NCBI RefSeq assembly: GCF_004297185.1
Contig: NZ_PGCL01000001.1
Coordinates: 1 to 64,000 of the forward strand
Reading direction: 5' to 3'
Length of the DNA: 64,000 bases
DNA from: Methanofollis fontis
Lineage (GTDB): Archaea > Halobacteriota > Methanomicrobia > Methanomicrobiales > Methanofollaceae
Shown here: positions 53,197 to 62,176 of the stretch, piece after piece
Numbering within the stretch: the stretch's first letter is position 1
Layout of the letters: every line of letters begins with the position of its first letter
Notes under the pieces: model-generated
What the model was told of the DNA's origin: nothing
What the model saw: the letters and a program-made list of their open reading frames with translations, nothing else
Databases searched by the model: none
Program-made: the position numbers and the translations under genes

Positions 53197-54504
53197 ATGG
53201 CAAAATATTCAGACACGATTGACCTTTACGACGACGAGGGCAAGCTGCTCAAGAGCGGCGTCACCCTCGAGAAGGTCAGCCCGGTTGTGAACCCCGCGAT
53301 CAAGAAGATGATCGACCTCACCAAGAGGACGATCGCCGTCAACCTCGCCGGCATCGAGAACGGTGTCAAGACTGGCGCCGTCGGAACGAAGGCCGACAAG
53401 ATCATGGGCAGGACCCTTGACCTTGACATCGTCAAGGACTCCGACGCCATCATGGCCAAGGTAAAGGAGATGGTCCAGGTCGAGGAGGGCGACGACACCA
53501 ACCTGAAGAACTTCGGCGGCAAGCTCTATCTCGTCGAGGTCCCGAAGGCCCGTATCGAGGCGGCCGCCACCTACGACGCCGCCATCACCTCGGTCGCCGC
53601 CGCAACCACCTATGCACTTCTCGACCAGTATGACATCGGCGCCTTTGATGCAGGCATCGTCAAGGCAGCGGTCTGGGGTACCTACCCGCAGACCATGGAC
53701 ATGAAGGGCGCAAACGTCGCTTCCATCCTGTCCATCCCGCAGAACAACGAAGGTCTCGGCTTTGCCCTCAGGAACATCCCGGCCAACCACACCGTGATGA
53801 TCACGGCCCGCAACGCCATGCAGGGCGCTGCCCTTGCATCCACCTTCGAGCAGGCCGGCCAGTTTGAGATGGGCAACGCCATCGGTCCCTTCGAGCGTGC
53901 CCAGCTCCTCGGCTACGCCTACCAGGGCCTGAACGCCAACAACATTGTCTATGACCTCGTCAAGGCGAACGGCGCAAGCGGCACCATCGGTACCGTTGTC
54001 CAGTCCCTGGTCGAGCGTGCGATCGAGGACGGCGTCATCGCTCCGGGCAAGAAGGGCGGCTACTTCCAGTACTACGACACCAAGGACCCGATGCTCTGGA
54101 ACGCCTATGCCGCAGCAGGCACCCTGGCAGCCACCATGGTCAACTGTGGTGCCGGCCGGTTCGCACAGGCCGTCTCCTCGACCCTGCTCTACTTCAACGA
54201 CCTCATCGAGCACGAGACCGGCCTGCCGGGCTGTGACTACGGTCGTGTGATGGGTACTGCCGTCGGTTTCTCGTTCTTCAGCCACTCGATCTATGGTGGC
54301 GGCGGTCCGGGTATCTTCAACGGCAACCACGTCGTGACCAGGCACTCCGCCGGTTTCGCCATCCCGTGTGTGGTCGCCGCCTGCTGTGTCGATGCCGGCA
54401 CCCAGATGTTCGCCCCGGAGGGCACGTCCAAGATCTACGGCGAGACCTACGGCAAGATCGAAGAGTTCGCAAAACCGCTCCAGCACATTGCAAACGCTGT
54501 ATAA
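53197..54504 (+). CDS. mcrB: Methyl-coenzyme M reductase beta subunit
   Basis: 435 residues, full length. It begins MAKYSDTIDLYDDEGKLL. FSFFSHSIYGGGGPGIFNGN and AIPCVVAACCVDAGTQMF lie near the C-terminal active-site region that contributes residues binding coenzyme B and F430. Forms the (alpha-beta-gamma)2 enzyme that releases methane from methyl-CoM and CoB. First gene of mcrBDCGA, the canonical order. Confidence 0.99.
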   Translation: MAKYSDTIDLYDDEGKLLKSGVTLEKVSPVVNPAIKKMIDLTKRTIAVNLAGIENGVKTGAVGTKADKIMGRTLDLDIVKDSDAIMAKVKEMVQVEEGDDTNLKNFGGKLYLVEVPKARIEAAATYDAAITSVAAATTYALLDQYDIGAFDAGIVKAAVWGTYPQTMDMKGANVASILSIPQNNEGLGFALRNIPANHTVMITARNAMQGAALASTFEQAGQFEMGNAIGPFERAQLLGYAYQGLNANNIVYDLVKANGASGTIGTVVQSLVERAIEDGVIAPGKKGGYFQYYDTKDPMLWNAYAAAGTLAATMVNCGAGRFAQAVSSTLLYFNDLIEHETGLPGCDYGRVMGTAVGFSFFSHSIYGGGGPGIFNGNHVVTRHSAGFAIPCVVAACCVDAGTQMFAPEGTSKIYGETYGKIEEFAKPLQHIANAV

Positions 54505-54516
54505 GGTAGTCGTCTG

Positions 54517-54987
54517 ATGACAGAAGCCACATATCCCCAGTGCAGGATTGTGCCAGCGCGTTTCCTCAATCCGGAGACGGTCGAGAACCTCCTCAACCGC
54601 TTTCTGGAGGTCGGTGGCATCAGGAAGCTGGTCCTCAACGGACCGCGCCTCCCCACCACCGTCCCCTATGGCCCGGCCCGCGGTCAACCGAATCCACACC
54701 AGATGCGGAGGGTGATCCGGGTCGGCGACCAGGACGTGGAACTCCAGGTGCAGGTGGGGACGATCCTCCTCGAACTCGAAGATAGGTCCTACATCGATGG
54801 GATCAAAAAGGCATGCGAAGAGGTCTTTGTCAAGTTCCCATTCGGATTCTCTGAAGGGAAATACATGAAGACCGAAGCGACCGTTTCAGATTATGCAAAA
54901 TACGGCCCCGATGCGGATAAAATGTTTCTCGGTACCACCGATCCAAAAAGCCGCAGCGGACCGCTGATCATTCAGGGAACCAAATAA
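54517..54987 (+). CDS. mcrD: Methyl-coenzyme M reductase operon protein D
   Basis: 156 residues, normal McrD length. PQCRIVPARFLNPETVENLL at the start and RLPTTVPYGPARGQPNPH are characteristic. It is not part of the mature enzyme; it is thought to help assembly or activation of Mcr. It lies between mcrB (12-base gap) and mcrC (1-base gap). Confidence 0.97.
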   Translation: MTEATYPQCRIVPARFLNPETVENLLNRFLEVGGIRKLVLNGPRLPTTVPYGPARGQPNPHQMRRVIRVGDQDVELQVQVGTILLELEDRSYIDGIKKACEEVFVKFPFGFSEGKYMKTEATVSDYAKYGPDADKMFLGTTDPKSRSGPLIIQGTK

Positions 54988-54988
54988 T

Positions 54989-55609
54989 ATGCCGATCGGA
55001 CGGGTAACCCAGGTAGTGGACTGCAGGGAGAGCATGGGGATGGGCAAAGGCGGGGGCCTGGCCCAGCGCGGCACCATCTCAGAATGCCGCCATCCGGATG
55101 TAATCGTCGTCGGCATGTCGCCGGGACGCCGGCATGTAACAAAGCCGGTGTGTGACATCACATCCGCCCTGCGACGCGAGGGCGTTGAATTTTCCGTCAG
55201 CACCCTTGTATTGAACGCAGGAAGCGGTGTCCCTCCCGACGCTCCGAAGATTGCCGGATCAGTCCTTGGCGCCTACTTCGGGCTTACCGAAAGAGAGATC
55301 GAGCAGATTGAAGAGCATAAGGTCGCGATCCTCCACCACGGGAACGTCAGGTCCCATGTGGTGCAGAAGATCCGGTTCATTCTGGAGCACGTCGACGTCA
55401 AGGCCGTCGTCGTCTCCCAGTGCCCGATCGACTACGAGGATCTCGCAAAGGAGGGCGTCAAAACCGCCCTCGTCATGCCGCCCCCTGAGAGTGTGAGGAC
55501 AAAGGGAAGCGTGGAGACGATCGTCTCCGGCGTTACCAGAGGCCAGACCCCTTCACGGGAGAAGATGGCAGAAGTCATTGCAGCCGTTACCAGACTGATG
55601 AAAGAATAG
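54989..55609 (+). CDS. mcrC: Methyl-coenzyme M reductase operon protein C
   Basis: 206 residues. VDCRESMGMGKGGGLAQRGT and VIVVGMSPGRRHVTKPVC are the typical McrC features. It is associated with the ATP-dependent activation component that reduces nickel in F430. It lies in the standard place before mcrG; the next start has GAGGTGA within the 22-base gap. Confidence 0.97.
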   Translation: MPIGRVTQVVDCRESMGMGKGGGLAQRGTISECRHPDVIVVGMSPGRRHVTKPVCDITSALRREGVEFSVSTLVLNAGSGVPPDAPKIAGSVLGAYFGLTEREIEQIEEHKVAILHHGNVRSHVVQKIRFILEHVDVKAVVVSQCPIDYEDLAKEGVKTALVMPPPESVRTKGSVETIVSGVTRGQTPSREKMAEVIAAVTRLMKE

Positions 55610-55631
55610 AATTATTGAGGTGAAATTGTCT

Positions 55632-56396
55632 ATGGCATACAAACCGCAGTTCGGACCGGGCACCTCCGCTGTCGCCGAGAACAGGCGCAAGCAGATGAAC
55701 CCGGGCTACCAGCTGAGCAAAATTCGTGACGTGACCGACGAGGACGTCGTCCTGATCCTCGGACACCGGGCCCCCGGTGCGGCCTACCCGACCGCCCACC
55801 CGCCCCTGGCCGAGCAGCAGGAGCCCGACTGCCCTGTCCGCAAGCTCGTCACCCCGACCGATGGCGCAAAGGCCGGCGACCGCGTCCGCTACATCCAGTT
55901 CGCAGACTCGATGTTCAACGCACCGTCCCAGCCCTACCAGCGCACCTACATGGAATGCTACCGCTTCCGCGGCATCGACCCCGGTACGCTCTCCGGCCGT
56001 CAGATCGTCGAGTGCCGCGAGCGTGACCTTGAGAGCTACTCGAAGGAGCTGATCAACACCGAGGTCTTCGACCCGGCGCTCGTCTCCTGCCGTGGTGCGA
56101 CCGTGCACGGTCACTCCCTCCGTCTCGCAGAGGACGGCATGATGTTCGACATGCTCCAGCGCTGTGTGCTCGGCGCAGACGGCGTGGTCAAGTACGTCAA
56201 GAACCAGATCGGCGAGCCCCTGGACCGTGCGGTCGAGGTCGGCAAGCCCATGGACGCAGAATGGCTCAAGGCAAACACGACCATCTTCCACTCGCTCGCC
56301 GGCACGGCGTTCCGCGACGACCAGGAGTATGTTGAGTACGTCCAGCGGATCCACTCGCTGAGGACCAAATACGGCTTCATGCCGAAGGAGGAGTGA
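55632..56396 (+). CDS. mcrG: Methyl-coenzyme M reductase gamma subunit
   Basis: 254 residues. It begins [40 protein letters not shown] and the region around [18 protein letters not shown] are typical. It helps form the F430 pocket. ATG 55632 is chosen over an in-frame GTG at 55620 because GAGGTGA then serves as SD. Followed by mcrA after 5 bases. Confidence 0.98.
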   Translation: MAYKPQFGPGTSAVAENRRKQMNPGYQLSKIRDVTDEDVVLILGHRAPGAAYPTAHPPLAEQQEPDCPVRKLVTPTDGAKAGDRVRYIQFADSMFNAPSQPYQRTYMECYRFRGIDPGTLSGRQIVECRERDLESYSKELINTEVFDPALVSCRGATVHGHSLRLAEDGMMFDMLQRCVLGADGVVKYVKNQIGEPLDRAVEVGKPMDAEWLKANTTIFHSLAGTAFRDDQEYVEYVQRIHSLRTKYGFMPKEE

Positions 56397-56401
56397 TATA
56401 C

Positions 56402-58108
56402 ATGGCAAAGATTGAGAGGTCACAGAAGCTGTTCCTCAAGGCGCTCAAGGAGAAGTTCGAGGGGCAGGACGTCCAGTCCGAGAAGGCAGAGTTCTACAAG
56501 TTCGGCGGCCTCAAGCAGTCCCCGAGGAAACAGGAGTTCCTGAAGGAGTCCCGTGCCATCGAGATGCAGCGCGGTATCTCCATGTACGACCCCGAGCGCT
56601 GCCACCTTGGCGGCATCCCGATGGGTCAGCGCCAGCTGATGACCTACGAGGTCTCCGGCACCGGCGTGTTCGTTGAGGGTGACGACCTGCACTTCGTCAA
56701 CAACGCTGCCATGCAGCAGTTCTGGGACGACATCCGCAGGACCGTCATCGTCGGCATGGACCTTGCCCACGCCACCCTGCAGAAGCGTCTCGGCAAGGAA
56801 GTCACCCCCGAGACGATCAACGAGTACCTCCACATCCTCAACCACGCCATGCCCGGCGCAGCCGTGGTCCAGGAGCACATGGTTGAGACCCACCCGGCGC
56901 TCACCGACGACTGCTACGTGAAGGTCTTTACCGGCGACGACGAACTCGCCGACGACATCGAGCCCCAGTTCCTCCTGAACATCGAGAAGCTCTTCCCGGC
57001 CAAGTCCGCGGAGGCCCTCAAGGCGGCGGTCGGCAAGTCGATGTGGCAGTCGATCCACATCCCGACGTCCGTCTCGCGCACCTGTGATGGCGGTACCACC
57101 TCCCGCTGGTCTGCGATGCAGATCGGTATGTCCTACATCGCCGCATACCGCATGTGCGCCGGTGAGGCCGCAGTCGCCGACCTGTCCTTCGCCGCCAAGC
57201 ACGCTGGCGTCATCCAGATGGCCGACATCCTTCCGGCCCGCCGTGCACGCGGCCCGAACGAGCCCGGCGGCATCAAGTTCGGCCACTTCGCCGACATGAT
57301 CCAGGCCGACCGCAAGTACCCCAACGACCCCGCCAAGGCATCACTCGAGGTTGTCGGTGCAGGTACGATGCTCTTCGACCAGATCTGGCTCGGTTCCTAC
57401 ATGTCCGGCGGTGTCGGCTTCACCCAGTACGCCACGGCGGCGTACACCGACAACATCCTTGACGAGTTCACCTACTACGGTATGGACTACATCAAGGACA
57501 AGTACAACGTCGACTGGAAGAACCCGAACGCCGGTGACAAGGTCAAGGCCTCGCAGGAGGTCGTCAACGACATCGCCTCCGAGGTCACCCTCAACGCCAT
57601 GGAGCAGTACGAGCAGTTCCCGACCATGATGGAGGACCACTTCGGCGGTTCCCAGCGTGCCGGTGTCATCGCCGCTGCGTCCGGTCTCTCATCCGCCATT
57701 GCAACCGGCAACTCCAACGCCGGTCTCAACGGCTGGTACCTCTCCATGCTCATGCACAAGGAAGGCTGGAGCCGTCTCGGCTTCTTCGGCTACGACCTGC
57801 AGGACCAGTGTGGTTCGACCAACTCGCTCTCCGTCCGTCCGGACGAGGGTGCGATCGGCGAGTTCCGCGGCCCGAACTACCCGAACTACGCCATGAACGT
57901 CGGCCACCAGGGCGAGTACGCCGCCATTGTGGGCAGTGCCCACTACACTCGCGGCGATGCCTGGTCGATGAACCCGCTGATCAAGATCGCCTTCGCGGAC
58001 CCCTCGCTGAAGTTCGACTTCGCCGAACCTCGCCGCGAGTTCGCAAAGGGTGCGATCAGGGAGTTCATGCCGGCAGGCGAGCGCTCGCTGATCATCCCGG
58101 CGAAATAA
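56402..58108 (+). CDS. mcrA: Methyl-coenzyme M reductase alpha subunit
   Basis: 568 residues. The active-site region carries all sites modified in characterised enzymes: [12 protein letters not shown] (N-methyl-His), [13 protein letters not shown] (5-methyl-Arg) and [14 protein letters not shown] (thioglycine and S-methyl-Cys sites). The F430 axial Gln region lies in [10 protein letters not shown]. It catalyses methane formation. ATG 56402 follows GGAGGAGTGA. The sequence is of Methanomicrobiales type as far as I can judge without an alignment. Confidence 0.99.
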   Translation: MAKIERSQKLFLKALKEKFEGQDVQSEKAEFYKFGGLKQSPRKQEFLKESRAIEMQRGISMYDPERCHLGGIPMGQRQLMTYEVSGTGVFVEGDDLHFVNNAAMQQFWDDIRRTVIVGMDLAHATLQKRLGKEVTPETINEYLHILNHAMPGAAVVQEHMVETHPALTDDCYVKVFTGDDELADDIEPQFLLNIEKLFPAKSAEALKAAVGKSMWQSIHIPTSVSRTCDGGTTSRWSAMQIGMSYIAAYRMCAGEAAVADLSFAAKHAGVIQMADILPARRARGPNEPGGIKFGHFADMIQADRKYPNDPAKASLEVVGAGTMLFDQIWLGSYMSGGVGFTQYATAAYTDNILDEFTYYGMDYIKDKYNVDWKNPNAGDKVKASQEVVNDIASEVTLNAMEQYEQFPTMMEDHFGGSQRAGVIAAASGLSSAIATGNSNAGLNGWYLSMLMHKEGWSRLGFFGYDLQDQCGSTNSLSVRPDEGAIGEFRGPNYPNYAMNVGHQGEYAAIVGSAHYTRGDAWSMNPLIKIAFADPSLKFDFAEPRREFAKGAIREFMPAGERSLIIPAK

Positions 58109-58120
58109 TCCAACAACACA

Positions 58121-58136
58121 ATTTTTTTTTCTTTAC
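58121..58136 (+). terminator. T-tract terminator after mcrA
   Basis: A run of nine T at 58122-58130 followed by CTTTA, 13 bases after the mcrA stop; the usual form of an archaeal terminator. Confidence 0.65.
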
Positions 58137-58143
58137 TGCAAGA

Positions 58144-58215
58144 CAGTATTCCAAAAAACGCAGTATTATCCCATTTTGGGTATTTTAAACAAAATAATGG
58201 GAGTATTGCCAATAC
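58144..58215. promoter_or_regulatory. Inverted and direct repeats upstream of the mtr promoter
   Basis: The palindrome GTATTG-C-CAATAC (58203-58215) is perfect and ends about 10 bases before the mtr TATA box. A near-palindrome, TATCCCA-TT-TTGGGTA, lies at 58167-58182. AGTATT occurs three times (58145, 58162, 58202), always followed by C/A/G and then CC. The arrangement looks like a multi-site operator controlling mtr. Confidence 0.5.
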
Positions 58216-58218
58216 TTT

Positions 58219-58237
58219 CCGAAACATTTAATTAAAT
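58219..58237 (+). promoter_or_regulatory. mtr: BRE/TATA promoter of the mtr operon
   Basis: CCGAAACATTTAATTAAAT: purine-rich BRE followed by a TATA-like element. About 103 bases separate it from the mtrE ATG, giving a leader of roughly 75-80 bases. Confidence 0.6.
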
Positions 58238-58339
58238 CATAAACGACTGTTAAATGAACCACAAAGAGTTTGTACTCCATCTGTGTGGTAACGCGAAGTG
58301 AAATCTCTCGTGCATCGTAGTGCGCTGGGAGGGAGACGA

Positions 58340-59239
58340 ATGGAAAGCATATTATTAGGCGTAGGAGTAACAGCATTGGCAGGTGCTCTTGCTACTGTTG
58401 CCGGCGCTGCCGAGGACACTGAGTCTAACATCGGATCACAGGGTGACCCGAACTCTCAGGTCCAGCTGGCACCGCAGATGGGCTATATTCACCGGATTTA
58501 CAACAAGGCAGTATCCGGTGAACCGCCCGCATACGGTCTGTGGGTCACTATCGGCGCTGGCGTAGCCTGGGCATTTATGGTCACCGGAATGAATCCGGTG
58601 CTTGCGATTGTTATTGCATCCGCACTTGCGATCTTTGTGCAGGGGGCGTATGCGACGACCGCCTATCTCGGGCGGACGGCGAGTCTGAACAAATTTGAAC
58701 AGCCGGTGTACATCGACCTCCTGAAGTCGGTCACCACCGTCACGATGGCGCATGCCTTTGTAGCGGTGTTTACGACGGTATCGATGTGCTATCTTCTGAA
58801 CGCGGCCCTTGGCCACCCGTTCCCGCTGGCTCTTCTCGGTATCGTCTGGGGTATTGCCCTCGGTGCCGCCGGTTCTGCGACCGGAAACCCGTTCTATGGA
58901 AAGGAGCGGCAGTACCAGTCCCAGAAGTTCGGCGCGGGCGTGCCGATCTCGGCATCCGGCAACATCGTCCGCTATGCCGAGGCAGGGCAGCGCAGCTCAC
59001 TCGACAATGGCTGGTTCACCGGCAAGCTTGGCGGCCCGGCATCGGGCGTCTGCTTCGGGCTGATCGTGTTCCTCGAACTCTGGAGGACCGTCCTCTTTGA
59101 GGAGATCGCCGGAGGCTGGGGTGCGATCATCGCCGGCGTACTCATTATTCTGGTCTTCATGATCATCGACCGTTACGTTGAGGTCTGGGCCCGCAAGAAC
59201 TACGGCCCGTACGTGAAGGCTGAGGAGGCAACTGCATGA
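58340..59239 (+). CDS. mtrE: Tetrahydromethanopterin S-methyltransferase subunit E
   Basis: 299 residues with about six hydrophobic segments. MESILLGVGVTALAGALATV starts the protein and NIGSQGDPNSQVQLAPQMGY and ATGNPFYGKERQYQSQ are conserved hydrophilic loops. It is one of the three membrane subunits (C, D, E) proposed to form the sodium path. ATG 58340 follows GGGAGGGAGACGA; the in-frame upstream codon at 58298 has no SD. Confidence 0.98.
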   Translation: MESILLGVGVTALAGALATVAGAAEDTESNIGSQGDPNSQVQLAPQMGYIHRIYNKAVSGEPPAYGLWVTIGAGVAWAFMVTGMNPVLAIVIASALAIFVQGAYATTAYLGRTASLNKFEQPVYIDLLKSVTTVTMAHAFVAVFTTVSMCYLLNAALGHPFPLALLGIVWGIALGAAGSATGNPFYGKERQYQSQKFGAGVPISASGNIVRYAEAGQRSSLDNGWFTGKLGGPASGVCFGLIVFLELWRTVLFEEIAGGWGAIIAGVLIILVFMIIDRYVEVWARKNYGPYVKAEEATA

Positions 59240-60075
59240 GCGCCCTTGGTGGAGCAGCAGCAGGCGGAGAAGGCATCAACCCCATGGGGTCTGCCATCGG
59301 TATCGTCGTTCTCATCATAGCGGTTGCCATCACCGCAATCATGGCACCAGCAGCCCTCGGAGCCATCATCGGCGTGATCATCGGCGGCCTTCTCATCGGC
59401 TTCGGTGTGCACTTCGTGCCGGTCGGCGGTGCGCCGGCGGCCATGGGTCAGGCACCGGGTATCGCCACTGGTGTGGCAATGCTCGCGGCCGGTGCCGGTC
59501 TTGCCGGTCTCTTCGGCGGTGCATGGGCAGCGGCGAACCCGGCGTTCGGTATTGCGATCGTCATCGCGGCCGGCGCAGTCGGCGGCGGTCTGATGATGGC
59601 AATCACCTGTCTGATGGTGAACATCATCTATGTCTTCGGCATGGGTATCCCGTCCGCATCCGGTAAGGTCGACAAGGACCCGATCACCGGTGACTCACAG
59701 CCCGAGTACAAGTCTCAGGGTACCGAGGGTCACGGTCTGCCGTTCATCTCATATGTCGGCGGTGTGATCGGCGGTCTGCTCGGCGGTGCCGGCGGTACGC
59801 TCATCTACTATGAGCTTCTGCAGGTCTACTCGGCAGCGCTGCCCGCACTCTTCAACGCAGAGGCCGCTGAGGTTCTGCCTGTTGCGGTCTCGCTCGCGGG
59901 CATCTTTGCCATCGGCATGTTCCTGGTGAACGCTGTGCTTGCAGCGTACAACATCACGGGTACGATCGAGGGCCCGCACGACCCGAAGTTCAAGCGTTTC
60001 CCCCGTGCGATCATCGGGTGTGCCGTCGCTTCGGCGGTCTGCGGCCTGTTTGCAATTCTGATTGTGGTGGTGTAA
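59236..60075 (+). CDS. mtrD: Tetrahydromethanopterin S-methyltransferase subunit D
   Basis: 279 residues, strongly hydrophobic with about six or seven membrane segments. MSALGGAAAGGEGINPMGSA begins it; GIPSASGKVDKDPITGDSQP is the conserved loop. A membrane subunit with E and C, probably contributing to sodium translocation. It overlaps mtrE by 4 bases (ATGA). Confidence 0.98.
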   Translation: MSALGGAAAGGEGINPMGSAIGIVVLIIAVAITAIMAPAALGAIIGVIIGGLLIGFGVHFVPVGGAPAAMGQAPGIATGVAMLAAGAGLAGLFGGAWAAANPAFGIAIVIAAGAVGGGLMMAITCLMVNIIYVFGMGIPSASGKVDKDPITGDSQPEYKSQGTEGHGLPFISYVGGVIGGLLGGAGGTLIYYELLQVYSAALPALFNAEAAEVLPVAVSLAGIFAIGMFLVNAVLAAYNITGTIEGPHDPKFKRFPRAIIGCAVASAVCGLFAILIVVV

Positions 60076-60078
60076 GAG

Positions 60079-60939
60079 ATGTCAGTACAAATAACCGCAT
60101 CTGAAGGCGGCATCCCGCACGACACGCTCATGGCGGTCGGGCTGATCGGTTCGATCGTCTGCCTGTACCTGACCTACCTCAACGGTGCAACGGGTACGGA
60201 CGTCTTTTCGTTCTTCGGCGGGCTTGCTGCTGTTTTCGCCCTCATCTGGGGCACGGACACGATCAAGCACCTCTGCAGCTATGGTATCGGTACCGGCGTT
60301 CCGTCCGCAGGCATGATCGCCTTCGGCACCGGCGTCATCGCCATGCTGCTGGCAACCCAGTTCGATGGCATGTATCTTGCCCCGATCATGGCGGTCGTCA
60401 TCGGCGCCATCGTCGGCTTTGTCGCCGGTTTCCTGGCGAACAATGTCATGAACATGAACATCCCGGTCATGATCCGCTCGCTCACCGAGATGGCCATCAT
60501 CGGCGCCATTGTGATCATGGGCCTGACGGCCGTTATGGCCGGCGGATTCGGCTTCGACGCCCTCTCGGTCACGATGGTTCAGATCCTCGGACCCCTGGAG
60601 GCCACGTCCTATGCATCCTCGCTCCTCGGCGGATGCCTGATTGCAGTCGCCTTCATGCTCGGCGGCATCGCTCTCCAGCACCCGTTCAACGCCTGTCTCG
60701 GCCCCGGCGAGCAGCAGGACAGGACGCTCATGCTCGCAGCCGAGTGCGGCTTCCTCTCCATGATTGTCGTCGCTGCGATCTCGTTCGCCTTCGTCAGCAT
60801 GTTTGCAGCCGTGATCTCCCTGATCGTCGCCATTGCAGGCTGGTATTACACCTATGCAAAGTACATCGAGCTCTCCAGGCGCGATGCATATGCATGGCTG
60901 AATGCAAAGCCGATTCTGGAACCAAAGGGTGAGGCCTGA
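60079..60939 (+). CDS. mtrC: Tetrahydromethanopterin S-methyltransferase subunit C
   Basis: 286 residues, about eight membrane segments. It starts MSVQITASEGGIPHDTLMAV; HPFNACLGPGEQQDRTLMLA is the conserved hydrophilic loop before the last helices. It is the third membrane subunit of the sodium-pumping part. It starts after a 3-base gap, and its stop overlaps the mtrB start by one base. Confidence 0.98.
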   Translation: MSVQITASEGGIPHDTLMAVGLIGSIVCLYLTYLNGATGTDVFSFFGGLAAVFALIWGTDTIKHLCSYGIGTGVPSAGMIAFGTGVIAMLLATQFDGMYLAPIMAVVIGAIVGFVAGFLANNVMNMNIPVMIRSLTEMAIIGAIVIMGLTAVMAGGFGFDALSVTMVQILGPLEATSYASSLLGGCLIAVAFMLGGIALQHPFNACLGPGEQQDRTLMLAAECGFLSMIVVAAISFAFVSMFAAVISLIVAIAGWYYTYAKYIELSRRDAYAWLNAKPILEPKGEA

Positions 60940-61223
60940 TGGGATACGTACAGGTACTTCCCGAATTCGGGCTGGTCGTCGACCCGATGGTCGGCGTCGT
61001 CACCACGGCGGGCGTCTCGTATCAGCCCGTGATCGACCAGGTGGCAGCACTTGAGCTGGTCGCCGACGACCTTGTCGGCATGCTCTCGGGCGAGGGTGCA
61101 TTCCAGTCCTCATATCCGGGCAGGGAAAAATCACTGGTCTTTGCCGGCGGCGTTACGGCGCTCTGGTATGGTATGGCTGTAGGACTGCTCATTGCGGGGA
61201 TCATTGTCTTCGCGCTGATGTGA
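60939..61223 (+). CDS. mtrB: Tetrahydromethanopterin S-methyltransferase subunit B
   Basis: 94 residues, one C-terminal membrane helix (LWYGMAVGLLIAGIIVFALM). The N-terminal part, VQVLPEFGLVVDPMVGVVTT, is typical of MtrB. It belongs to the central helix bundle with MtrA, F and G. One-base overlap with mtrC; mtrA follows after 9 bases. Confidence 0.97.
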   Translation: MGYVQVLPEFGLVVDPMVGVVTTAGVSYQPVIDQVAALELVADDLVGMLSGEGAFQSSYPGREKSLVFAGGVTALWYGMAVGLLIAGIIVFALM

Positions 61224-61232
61224 GGTGAAAAA

Positions 61233-61755
61233 ATGGCAGACAAAACATCACCGGCGAGCGGATGGCCCCTGATCAAGGGCGACTTCCACTCGGGCGACGC
61301 AAACTCCTGTGTCGCGGTTGTCACCATGGGCTCCCACCTCGATGAGCAGGCCATCTGTGACGCAGGCGCCGCACTCTGCGGTTCATGCAAGACCGAGAAC
61401 CTCGGCCTTGAGAAGGTCATCGCAAACGTCATCTCAAACCCGAACATCAGGTTTGTCATCACCTGCGGTACCGAAGTCAAGGGGCACCTTTCCGGGCAGA
61501 CCCTCATCGCACTCCACGCAAATGGCGTCGAGGGCGGTAAGGTCGTCGGATCCAAGGGCGCTATCCCCTTCATCGAGAACCTCGACGACTCAGCGATCAA
61601 GCGCTTCCAGGCGCAGGTCGAACTCGTCGATATCATGGAGGCAGAGGACCTCGGGGCGATCAAGGCGAAGATCAACGAACTCGCCGGGAAGGACCCGGGA
61701 GCATTCGGCGAACCGCCCATGGTCATCGAGGTCAAGGAAGCCGAGGGAGGCGCTG
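61233..61755 (+). repeat. Direct repeat of the mtrA corrinoid-domain sequence (second copy 62177-62699)
   Basis: 523 bases repeat at an offset of 944. I count seven differences, all silent third-position changes (for example AAA/AAG, GCG/GCA, GTT/GTC, GAA/GAG, GGG/GGA, AAT/AAC, GAG/GAA). The match ends abruptly at GGAGGCGCTG, where the two genes diverge. Confidence 0.97.
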
Positions 61756-61955
61756 AAGAGGTCTCCGGCGAAGTCGTTGAGATGAACGGCGACCTTGCGC
61801 TCATCCATTCCCGGTTCAAGATCATTGAGAAGATGGTAACCGACATCGGCTACCACGACCGCCTGGCGGCGGGCGTGTATTCAGGCAAGGTTGAAGGCCT
61901 GATGATCGGCCTGATTGTGTCATTTATCATCCTCGGTTTCCTGCTGGTGGGGTGA
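61233..61955 (+). CDS. mtrA: Tetrahydromethanopterin S-methyltransferase subunit A (corrinoid subunit)
   Basis: 240 residues. The corrinoid domain (1-172) contains His85 ([11 protein letters not shown]), the equivalent of the lower cobalt ligand in characterised MtrA. A linker (175-215) leads to one C-terminal membrane helix ([19 protein letters not shown]). It accepts the methyl group from MtrH and passes it to coenzyme M, with sodium movement. GAGGTGA precedes the ATG. The first 523 bases are repeated in the fusion gene at 62177. Confidence 0.98.
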   Translation: MADKTSPASGWPLIKGDFHSGDANSCVAVVTMGSHLDEQAICDAGAALCGSCKTENLGLEKVIANVISNPNIRFVITCGTEVKGHLSGQTLIALHANGVEGGKVVGSKGAIPFIENLDDSAIKRFQAQVELVDIMEAEDLGAIKAKINELAGKDPGAFGEPPMVIEVKEAEGGAEEVSGEVVEMNGDLALIHSRFKIIEKMVTDIGYHDRLAAGVYSGKVEGLMIGLIVSFIILGFLLVG

Positions 61956-61962
61956 AGTGAAC

Positions 61963-62166
61963 ATGGCAGAAGAAGAGAAGAAGACATCTGGAGCCATCAG
62001 GATGGCCGCCATCGACAACATCATGGCAGACATCAAATACAAGGCCCAGATCATGGCCAGGACCAACAAACTCGAGTCCGGCATCATGGACTCAGGCATT
62101 CCGGGTTTTGTGGCAGGCGCTGCCATCGCCCTGATCCTCGTCGTGGTGCCGGTCATGCTGATGTGA
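61963..62166 (+). CDS. mtrF: Tetrahydromethanopterin S-methyltransferase subunit F
   Basis: 67 residues, the usual MtrF size. A hydrophilic N-terminus ([20 protein letters not shown]) precedes one C-terminal membrane helix ([20 protein letters not shown]). It is part of the central stalk bundle. ATG 61963, preceded by GGTGAAGTGA, is preferred over in-frame codons inside mtrA. Its position after mtrA matches the canonical order; the gene expected next would be a stand-alone mtrG. Confidence 0.95.
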   Translation: MAEEEKKTSGAIRMAAIDNIMADIKYKAQIMARTNKLESGIMDSGIPGFVAGAAIALILVVVPVMLM

Positions 62167-62176
62167 GGTAGAAAAC

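Noticed and set aside
53209-54699. Antisense frame of 496 codons across mcrB and the mcrD start
   Set aside because: Same cause: biased third positions leave few stops on the opposite strand. Its composition (V, D, G, L-rich, no motifs) is non-protein-like.
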